Positions 55,401 through 64,000 of a stretch of 64,000 nt of DNA are shown in pieces. The DNA lies in the NCBI RefSeq assembly GCF_048128805.1, contig NC_136019.1, forward strand, positions 16,247,881 through 16,311,880, given 5' to 3'. How positions within the stretch are numbered: position 1 is the stretch's first letter; every line of letters starts with the position of its first letter. The stretch is from Centroberyx gerrardi (taxonomy: Eukaryota; Chordata; Actinopteri; Beryciformes; Berycidae). A model generated the notes under the pieces. It made no database searches. It worked only from the letters and a program-made list of their open reading frames with translations, and was not told the origin of the DNA. A program made the position numbers and the translations under genes.

Positions 55401-57726
55401 CACTCTTACACACACACACCAGCCTCTTCTGCTTACTCAATATGAAGCTGTGTGAGTCAGTCACTATTGTTGAGTTGGCAACATTATTTCCATCATCATC
55501 TCCCTCACTGGTGTGTGTGTGTCGCTTTAATATTACTCCACGTTCGTCATCACCCATAGTAGAATGGGCGGCGATTGTTCATTCACACACACTCACATAC
55601 ACACACTCCTATTCAGATCACGGGACAAACGGAGGCGGGGGAGCTGAGGCAGCACACAGCCAGCCAAAGAGAGCGCGCAGAGACTTGGACCTTAACTTTT
55701 TACAACCTCCCGACATCAAAAGGACAGACAAAAACACGCCACCGGTTTCCATGTCAATCGATCTGATTGATCGGAAGTGAACCTTCAAAGGGTTTTTTCT
55801 CTCTCTTTTTTTCACGACCCCATGCCAGCACACTCCGCTCTTTTAGATCTAGGGTCGTTTATAGCGGGCAATAAAAATGCATGGTGGGTTATAAGGTTAT
55901 CTGATGACCAGTGATGTGGTTGTAAAGTGGAAAAAAAGGTGGGTAAGCGCGTAAGTCCAAGCCAATAAGCCAATAACAACCACCAAAACAAACGAGAATT
56001 AATTCGATTTTTAGAAAAGCATTAATTTATGCCCCCCGCCATTGAAAGACCACATTCTTCATTTCATTTCTATTAGTTGGATACTTCTTTTTATGCCGTT
56101 TACTGCTCGTGGCTTCACTTTCTGTGCGTAATTTCGGTGCAGAGTGCGCTCCAAAGCACACAGAGGCGCGCCGGTCATCAAAAACAAAGACGTGCGCGTC
56201 AGCTGGTAAGGTGTGAAGGTTGATTTTGTAGTTTGCTGTATCGTTATAATGGGGAGCAAAGATCAAGCAGAAATCGCTATAAATGTAGCCTATTTGGAAG
56301 CCTTGGAGTCTTATCAGAGGAGCGTTCTGTTCCCTGTAAGGTGATAGCGTGGTTTGGCGACCGACGTCTAATAATAGATCACACTGATTAAATAACACGA
56401 TCTGGTCCGACTTTAATGAATTGACTCCCCCAGAAACCTAAAAGACAAGCACCAAAACAGCACCCCTCCCCCCGAAAAAATGAGGGATGCAAATCACTTC
56501 CTTTCAATCCGGCTCTTTGTGTGCGTAAGGACTGACTGGGGGGTGGAGGTGTGGGGGGTGGTGGCAGCTATCCATTCACTTTATACGGCTGCCGACCTCG
56601 GTGCTCCTGCCCACCCCCCACTCCTACTCCCACTGCACCGAGCCACCCACTCCTACACACACACACACACACACAATGGCGTGAGATCTCCTTACACAGG
56701 CAATTTTCTCTCCCTGTCCTCTAGCTCTCCTTCCCTTCCCTTCTTCTAGCCATGGGATGATCCTGTGTTTTAAAGCACGCGGGTTCCCCAGACCGGGCGT
56801 CCCGAAGCAAAATGAGGATTAGGTTTATTTTCACGGCTTCATTCAGTAGACACTGAGAGCAATGAATGGATAAGGATGACTGCTTTTCACTTTCCTCAAT
56901 GTGATTATCAGCCAGTCATATAGGCTTAATTCTACACTAAATCACATCTACCAACAACAGTGATCTCACACGGGACAAAATCTGATCAAACGGGGGTTTA
57001 TCTGGGGGTCCTTACCACGAAAAAGTGAGGGAACCCCCATTTCAAGGCACGCCATTACACAGAAATAACACTAATCCAGATGCACCAACCGAATAAGCAC
57101 CTATATTGCCCATGTGTGGTGATGATAAATCGCGGCTGAGAGAACCAGAAATTCAAACTATCGCCTTTCACTGAATTGACACGCACGCGTGGGCTACAAG
57201 GAGTCATTTGCGGTGAAGAAAATACACAGCGAAATTCCCCCACCTCATCAGTTGGAGACGTTCAAGGGTTCCGCTTTAATCGATTACGATAATTCACTCA
57301 TTGTCCTTAACAGCAACAGTGCCTCTCTTCATCAACAAACACACCATTAAGAAAGCAGCGAACAAGGGCTATAGTAATCCTATGGTATATTTAAGAAGGA
57401 TACTATACAGATATCACATCAATACTATACGTTAAGTCACTATAGGAATACTATAGGAATATTATACTGAGAGACCACGAATAGCATAAAGTAGGTTGGT
57501 TATTATAGTGTTTTACCAATACTATTCCAACAATGTAATTATCTAATTGTGTTTTGTTTACATTAGTGGCTGAACACCAGCTTGGAGCATAAGTTTTTAG
57601 CTTGCTCGGCTTTAACATCCCAGTTTACAACCAAAACAAAGTCGGCTGGACTTTTAAATGCTCCCGGCTCACACAGGCAGCTAGCAGTTACAACACAGCA
57701 GGGCAATGGTCTGGTCCTGCACTCAC

Positions 57727-58145
57727 CGTTCACTGAACTGTCTCCAATGGACGCTCCAAAAAACATGAAATTACTTCCAAAATCGTTAATATGTATCCGG
57801 TTCCTCGTGGTCCCCGGAGGGCCCCGCAGTGTCGAGGCTTGTATCCGCAAGTTTGGAGCTCCGAGCCTGCAGATAAATTCCCGACCAGCCGGCTGAGCGG
57901 AGCGGAGCACAACAACAGCCTTATAATCCCGGTTAGTCTCTGCCGCTTCCTCTCGAAACAACCATGAAACTTGTATCGCCCGACGCCCCGAGAAGCTCTC
58001 TATTGTCTCGAATGTGGTCGCCGTTTCATATTCTTCTTATTATTATTCCGTTTTGTGTTTCCCTTCGCCGTGCAGCGACGGTCCGGCTCGTTCTCTCCGG
58101 TCCGCGTCGAGCTCCTTTTTTCTCTGCCTTCACACACAGAGGCAG
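57727..58145 (-). other. kdm6b: Probable first exon of KDM6B
   Basis: A GTGAGT donor lies at 57,726-57,721 after ATTGGAGACAGTTCAGTGAACG. The DNA behind it (57,800-58,300) is rich in CpG and lacks a preceding acceptor that I could find, as expected for a first exon. The start near 58,145 is inferred from a TTTAAA box about 30 bases upstream. It is non-coding with respect to the KDM6B frame. Confidence 0.45.
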
Positions 58146-58149
58146 CCAG

Positions 58150-58300
58150 GCAGGGATCGTATTGCGCGAGCTCTGTTTTAAAGGGACAGAGCCACACACG
58201 CACACACCGAGAGACACACACGCACGCACACACACAGAAGCACATACACACACCGACACACACACGCCCCTCCTGACGTCACCGCACGGCCCCGGAATTC
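58150..58300 (-). promoter_or_regulatory. kdm6b: Probable KDM6B promoter
   Basis: On the minus strand a TTTAAA (about 58,173-58,178, within CCCTTTAAAACAG) lies about 100 bases downstream of a perfect TGACGTCA at 58,274-58,281. Between them is a CA/TG and CG-containing stretch. KDM6B is an inducible gene in vertebrates, so a CREB/ATF site is reasonable, but this is inference. Confidence 0.4.
58274..58281. promoter_or_regulatory. CRE site TGACGTCA
   Basis: Perfect eight-base palindrome bound by CREB/ATF proteins, next to GTGCGGTGACGTCAGGAGG on the minus strand. It is placed at about -130 of the inferred KDM6B start. Confidence 0.6.
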
Positions 58301-58549
58301 CCTGACAGCGCAAACTGGCACCGAGTCCGACTCCCTCCCGAGTCTCCGGTACCGGAGCTGCTGCCCCAGCCTGGAGCCTCCGACTAGGTTTAATTTGTTT
58401 ATTTTTTTTTGTTTTTAATCCCTTTTTCTTTTGAAGCGGACTCGTGACCGTCTGTTGGACCCGTTGAACGGCACGAGCGCATTTCCGTGTGACCGGCTAT
58501 TTTTGGACAAGGAAGAAGTGTAACCCTGACGCCATATTATCACAGGAAG

Positions 58550-58990
58550 AGATATAATATGGTGTTATGATTAGGTTTACTACACACCAAATATAGTTGG
58601 GTATATGTCTGGGTCATATATACTATATATGTATGGATTATATAGACTATATAGCCTATGTATGGATTATAGAAATGTATAGATACACAAGATATTATGG
58701 TGTTATGATTAGGTGTACTAGCCTATATACTCTCTATATAGTTAGGTATATGTATGGATTGTATGGGTTATAGAAACATATAGATATGTGAGATATTATG
58801 GTGTTATGATTAGGTATACTATATTATATACTATATAGTCTATATACAGTGTATAGCTGGTTATACATATGGATTATATATGTATATATATATATATATG
58901 AATGGACTATATAAATAGATTATATAGATACACTATATTTGAGAGATTGTGGTTTTCTGATTAATTATACTATAATTAGGTATACTGTAT
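58550..58990. repeat. AT-rich minisatellite, about 115-125 bp units
   Basis: GATATTATGGTGTTATGATT recurs at about 58,690 and 58,792 and in near form at 58,555; TATAGTTAGGTATATGTATG-like and GGATTATATAGAC segments follow each. A fourth weak copy starts near 58,945 (GAGATTGTGGTTTTCTGATT). Confidence 0.75.
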
Positions 58991-59519
58991 GCATGGATTA
59001 TATACGCTATATAGGGGTAGATAGATTATAGGGTATATGTGGTGTTTATGTACTATATATAGTGTTTATATGCATGTATGTACATAGTATATCTATATAC
59101 AGATATTATACAAACTTCAAAGCTTCTACTATGTATGTATAGATAGATACATACATACACACATAGATGCATACATACGTAGGCAGGCTGTAGGGCTTGA
59201 AGGTTGTATTATATCTGTCTGGATGGATTATTTATTATAGCAATAGACTAAACATGGTTAGGCCTATAAATAAAACCTGAGTTATCAGGCCAATAAATAT
59301 CTTGCTCCATTCCAATACAATAACACCTTAAATCTCGTGCATTATTTGCCATGCGCTCGCAGGCAGCCACCTATGATCCTGGGTGAGGTAAACAACACAC
59401 AACACCAATGGCTCTCTCTAAGGCCGGAAACGTTTGGCTGCTCCAGCCTTTCCTGGCCAAAGTAACCATCCTGTACTCTGTAATAATGCCAAATAGCCAC
59501 GTTGGTAGAACCAGCCGTA

Positions 59520-59562
59520 TGTGTCACACACACTCTCACACACACACACACACACACACACA
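59520..59562. repeat. CA microsatellite
   Basis: CACACACTCTCACACAC followed by a clean CA run. Frames through it are artefacts. Confidence 0.85.
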
Positions 59563-60199
59563 GGGGTTATATTTAGAAAGCACCGGCTCAGCAGGACGAC
59601 AGGAGGCAAAATTAGCCGCCACAGGAGAACAGGAGTGTGTCATGGATGATGCTGAGACGATGACAAAAGGATTCACACACAAACACACACAGTTTATTTA
59701 TGGTCGCATCAGTACTGACGAAACAGTGGGACATAAACAATAAAATCAGGACATTTTGGGACCTTTCACACACACACATTCACTCTGTCTCTATGTAACT
59801 TTATGTCTCTTTTAGTCTCTCTCACTGTCTGTGCTCCTCTCACTCCTATCAAAACAGATTACTCACAACTGTTTATTTTGAGATAACTCAAGGCATTTCT
59901 GCTTCATTAGCTGCAGTATTTCATTAGTATCCAGTGGAGAGTGACAGGAGTGGTGGGAGAGAGAGGGGTGGGGCTTCAAATGCCAGATTCAAACTCACGA
60001 TGAAGTAAGTGCAAGGCATGTCCGCACCACCACGGTGCATCTACAGTCTATTGTCATGTGACAATGAATGTTCAATAATGTGTTTTGTGTGTGCACTCTG
60101 AAAAAGAGACGGGAGGCTGCAACAGTGGGGGTCTTTATGACAGTGGAAGGCAGTGTGTTTGTATGTGTGTGTGAGTGTTTTCTGTATTTGTGTGTGTAA

Positions 60200-60390
60200 G
60201 AGGACGTAGGGCGGGGTTAGCAGCCTGAGGCTTCCTATGGAACAGATATGAACTTTGTGTGTGTGTGTGTATTTGAGAAAGTGTGTAAAGGAGAATCTAA
60301 GCACATGCGAGTACTAGAATGTCTGCAAATGTTAAAGAGTAAAAGTAAGAGTCGATTCAAAAACTTAGAGGCCACGTTCATTTCTAACTG
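60200..60390 (+). repeat. Block duplicated at 51,858-52,100, copy B
   Basis: Contains AGCCTGAGGCTTCCTATGGA, ACAGATATGAACTTTGTGTG, TGTCTGCAAATGTTAAAGAG and GAGGCCACGTTCA in the same order as copy A. Confidence 0.75.
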
Positions 60391-60419
60391 ATTGATTGAT
60401 TGACAGTACAATATCCTTA

Positions 60420-60580
60420 TAGCAGCTGATAATGTAATAACTGCCAGATAATGTAATAACTTGTCAGTAAATGTGATAAAATGTCTCTCAAAATGGGTTA
60501 AAAACACCAGATAATGTAATAACATCTTCAGACTGATATTATAAATTTTAAAAACGTCTTATAATGTAATAACGGTCAGT
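60420..60580. repeat. TAATGTAATAAC motif cluster
   Basis: The twelve-base motif TAATGTAATAAC appears four times at about 60,431, 60,449, 60,507 and 60,561. It may be part of a DNA transposon; ends were not found. Confidence 0.5.
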
Positions 60581-60817
60581 GTATTAATGTATGACACTAT
60601 CAGGAAGAAAACTATTACAATATCAGGTTTTATGCAGATGCTACAATCCTTAATTATACAATCCTTATTATATCCTTAATTATAATCAACACCATACAGT
60701 GTTGTGACTGACAGGGCCAGTAAAGTCCATTGTGTGTTAGTGAAATAATGGAACATATAGAGGATATTTTGTGTATGTGTTTGAGAGAAAGAGATGTGTG
60801 AAAAGTATGTATGTGTG

Positions 60818-60821
60818 GGAC

Positions 60822-60852
<31 letters not shown>

Positions 60853-61317
60853 TTGCACTGTAAAGAGTGTATGGTGGGAGACCATTAGCCCTGTAAAGTG
60901 AACAGGAAGAGGACTGGTGATTGATGTGGGCACGGGTGGGACTCCAGCATACCACACACACTGCCACACACACACACACACACACACACACAGCCACACA
61001 CACACACACACACACACATAGCTTCCTCCAGCTGTTTCTCTCATAGACGTATTGTACGGTATATAATAAGTGTGTGAGAATATTAAGTGTATGTCTCCCC
61101 AATGAGTTCAATCCCCATCCTTCCTCCCCCACAACAGGGGAAGTCAAGGCATTACAGTCTATCCCGGGGGTCCCGAGTGTGTGTGTGTGTGTGTTTGGCA
61201 GGAAGGGAGTATAAGGAAAAAAGAATTGTGAAGTAATGTGTATTTAAGTTCTTATAGCTCTTATGCGTAGCTAGCAATCCTGTACTCATGTCTGTGTGGG
61301 TGTGTGGAGGGAGGCAG

Positions 61318-61362
<45 letters not shown>

Positions 61363-61365
61363 TGT
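60818..61365. repeat. Long TG/CA arrays
   Basis: TG at about 60,821-60,849, CA at 60,966-61,018 (interrupted by GCCA), TG at 61,176-61,194 and TG at 61,319-61,362, about 44 bases long. Confidence 0.9.
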
Positions 61366-63158
61366 GTGTGGTGCGGGTGGGCGCTTTGCGTGCGTGTCTG
61401 TGTGTGTAATTAAAGTGATTGGGGAGGGGAAGGAGGACGGCTGAGTTCTCACACCCCAGATATATATAGCAGCTCTCCCATGGGTACAAGCCCCAAAAAT
61501 TCCTGTCATGCCACACACACACACACACACTTAAAAAATAAACAGCATATAATTCTGATGAGGTCCAGACAGAGCAGAAGCAGAAAAAAGAGTGTGTGTG
61601 TGTATGTGTGTGTGTTTTACAGTCATAGGAGAGTGTGTCCCTGGTACAGATGGTACTTCTCTGCCTCCGATCTGTGGGACTGTGTGTGGGACTGAATGTG
61701 TGTGTGTGTGTGTGTGTACATGTGGCATATCGTGAGTCAGCCTTTTGGGTACGCTGAGAGACCGACAGACACGATAATAATCACCTCCACACACACACAC
61801 ACACACACACAGACTGAGAGAGCCACACAGGCAGTCAGGGAGTCTGACAGTCAGACAGACAGACTGGCTTAGCACACCCACATATAGTTCTCATTTAGCT
61901 GGGTGAATGGAGCGCTACAGCCCCGATAATTAGGGCCCTGATTCGGGGGAGAAGGGGGCCGTCAGAGAGCCCAGCTTTCCTCAAGCACCTCACACAACCG
62001 TCTAATCCCAACTGTAGCGCTATGATAAGCTAAGCGCTCCAGTCATGTTCAAAACGCTCGCGATCCCAATAGGTAGTGAAAAGTAAACTCTACTTAGAGG
62101 AGCTTAAGAAGGCTCGGCTCGCTCTTAAAGGAACACGCAGAGTTTTTTTGGGGGGAGATTGGGCAACTTACCTGTTAAGCGATGAGAACATAGACGCCAA
62201 AGTCATCCATGTGTCCCCGGTGCTCCATGCTAACACGCTAGCCTACTGATAGCAGGTGACTAGCATTATCTCAAAAGTGAAAAACAGGAGAGCAGCTCTA
62301 AAACTAAATGCTAGGTAATTTTAATATGTGGTTAAGTCTGGCAGTTTTGTGTAGGAGGTTGGTAAAAATTTACATGAAATATAACATAAAAATAGCATAC
62401 TGTTTTGAGCTACTAGGGACTACTTTTCCTGTTTCCATAGGAAGTGAAGGCGGTGGGCGATGTGAGACGGTGTGCAGCTAAAAATCACTGCACAGCAGAT
62501 GAATATGTGGTTGCTCAGCTGAAACAGTTCCACAAATAAACCTGGCAGCATCAGCTATATAGAGATAATGATATTTCATTTTTAAGTTTTATGAATCTAC
62601 AGGCCATATAATAAAAACGGCTAACAATTTTGTATTACTAACAGGTCAGTCTTCTTACTTTGGATAATGTTAGTCTCATCACTCAACACAGTGTATGCTA
62701 AAGTGTTAGCATGGAGCATTGGAGCCAATGATCTACTGGGGACACATGCAAGGGCGTAGGTTTGATTTTGACATTGGTAGGGACACAAATGGGGGAGGTC
62801 CGGAGGGGATGTAACCCCCACTGGAAGCTGAGGCGTTTTGCATTTATGATAGACTTCTGACCGCCATTTCATGTCATCTAGAGCCTTAATTTATAGATAG
62901 TTGTGGTAGCCAACACACTCATTAACAGACACACAGACACAGGGGTGTAGCGCATTAATGAATCCTTTACTCAAATTTGCCAGCTGAATGGGACTTTGAA
63001 GAGCACATTTTGTTTTAAGGCAGGTACTGTACTGTTGCCTATTCAAACCAATGATCTGTAAACATGTATTTACATTTCAAAAAAAAAAATAATAATAAGA
63101 TATTGTAAACTATATCCAAACCCTACATACAAACAGCTGAGTGTCCACTGCTTTGCTC
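61366..63158. other. Upstream DNA, no gene recognised
   Basis: Further TG/CA arrays (about 61,700-61,720, 61,789-61,812). GGGCGTAGGTTTGATTTTGA at about 62,752 resembles an end region of hAT elements and may belong with the transposase fragment that follows. Confidence 0.4.
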
Positions 63159-63660
63159 CTATTTGAAGGAGCCAAACACATGCCTACGGCTGTCATTAAC
63201 AGAGATGAACTGTTGGCATATTTGTTTTACATCAATGTTGTCCAGTGTGTCCTGATGGACATGGCACACAGCAGCATTGTTCAATCTCACTTGTGACATT
63301 GTTGTTCTGAGCCACGTTTTCAATCTCCTCAATGCACTGAAACTTCTTTCAGCCTCAGCTGATGAGACTGGGATGACTAAAAGCAGCCTAACAAGGGTTT
63401 CAAATTGATCAAACAGGCCTCTCACTTCAACTGCCATTCCTCTCATGATATTAGCCACTTCAGCACTAGATTTGAAAGTGTTTTTGGACCGGAACATGGC
63501 TAGTTGGACTTTTAGAGTCTCCCTGTTCAGTTCTGGGTACTGATCAACAATGTCATCCACTTCTCCAGTCAGGAGAGTTTCCTCCAGCTTCTGCAAGACA
63601 TCTAGATCTGTTTGGCTGAACCTCTCCTTAAACTGACACCGTAATATGGCTAGGCTGGTT
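63159..63660 (-). pseudogene. hAT transposase C-terminal fragment
   Basis: Reads from FSQTDLDVLQKLEE through RSKNTFKSSAEVANIMRGMA and LLLVIPVSSAEAERSFSALR, then RLKTWLRTTM to HVFGSFK and a stop. The P-x-SSAEAERSFSALRRLKTWLR block is the hAT dimerisation domain, closest to ZMYM1-like fish elements. The zinc finger and the catalytic part of the transposase are missing; upstream (63,660-64,000) I see no continuation. It is thus a 5'-truncated or internally deleted copy, with no expected activity. Confidence 0.8.
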
Positions 63661-64000
63661 GTTAGCTATCATCCATCATGCTAGCTAGCTTGTGGTAGTT
63701 TCTACTAACCAGGAATAATAAGGAAAACAAGTATGAATACGTCTATGAAAGTACTAAACACATGGATAGTATGTAGGCTACTTACGGTCGTCACTCGTCA
63801 CAGACGCACGCGACGCGGTACTTAATTAAACTAACTTTAATGGCTAAACACAACTATTACTAATATAAAATAGGATGGAGCCTTCACTTGCATGCTTGCC
63901 GGTAGGCGGAGCTTGGCTCTTCTTGTACACAGCCCACAGCATTTCATACGTTAGCAAGAAATGGCAAAGCCAATCAGCGATTTTTTTGGGGGGTTAGGGA

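Larger units (their letters stand above)
44660..57726 (-). other. kdm6b: KDM6B 5' introns, microsatellite-rich
   Basis: No further coding exons are visible. The introns carry many CA/TG, GA/CT arrays, two DNA repeats (50,003 and 55,173) and a block shared with 60,200. A CRE-like TGACGTGG near 48,759 may mark an internal promoter, but evidence is thin. Confidence 0.45.

Noticed and set aside
57964..58313. Frames across the KDM6B promoter on both strands
   Set aside because: They depend on CA/TG arrays and CpG-rich DNA; none shows a known domain.
60676..61147. Frames with long Cys-Val or His-Thr runs
   Set aside because: Direct translations of TG/CA microsatellites.

Overview
The window is vertebrate nuclear DNA, almost certainly from a ray-finned (teleost) fish. 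It has long introns with GT-AG borders, dense CA/TG microsatellites, Penelope-like retroelements, tRNA-derived SINEs and fish-type MITEs. Two genes have human counterparts that are neighbours in the same order and orientation: KDM6B and TMEM88. I read both on the minus strand. No bacterial features are present. All exon borders come from reading splice signals and homology by eye.

Left part (1-14,000). A broken multi-exon gene of the DUF6729 type runs on the minus strand from about 12,629 to 940. Other elements are nested in it: a solo LTR with a 5-bp target duplication (11,005-11,856), a degraded Penelope-like fragment (about 9,370-10,915) carrying its own 0.69-kb TA-flanked MITE, a 3.2-kb Penelope-like element (5,110-8,329) that replaced an exon, a LINE tail in an intron, and a 1.28-kb inverted-repeat element inside an exon. 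Bases 1-895 are a second, inverted partial copy of the same gene, tail to tail with the first.

14,000-17,700 holds a complete 164-nt U1 snRNA gene (15,829-15,992) and a 3' half U1 pseudogene (14,628-14,703) preceded by eight copies of a 36-bp CCAAT-containing satellite. Each U1 locus is followed by a copy of the same MITE, so the block looks duplicated. A SINE follows.

18,066-21,951 is TMEM88: two coding exons, 227 codons plus stop, two hydrophobic segments and the C-terminal VWV that binds Dishevelled. From 22,000 to 30,900 is an intergenic stretch with SINEs and MITEs.

30,940-58,150 is KDM6B, the H3K27me2/3 demethylase. I assign 20 coding exons on the minus strand, which sum to 6,900 nt (2,299 aa) with the frame kept throughout. 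The last coding exon is only 24 nt. There are at least three 5' non-coding exons and a probable promoter near 58,150-58,300 with a TGACGTCA site. The protein carries an unusual run of about 210 residues of charged 12-residue repeats, and a Lys-Glu run within the exons leading to the JmjC domain.

58,300-64,000 is repeat-rich upstream DNA: an AT-rich minisatellite, long CA arrays, a block duplicated from KDM6B intron 1, and the C-terminal part of a hAT transposase (63,159-63,660). In sum, a chromatin regulator and a Wnt antagonist sit in conserved synteny, flanked by a transposon-nested region and a small U1 locus.
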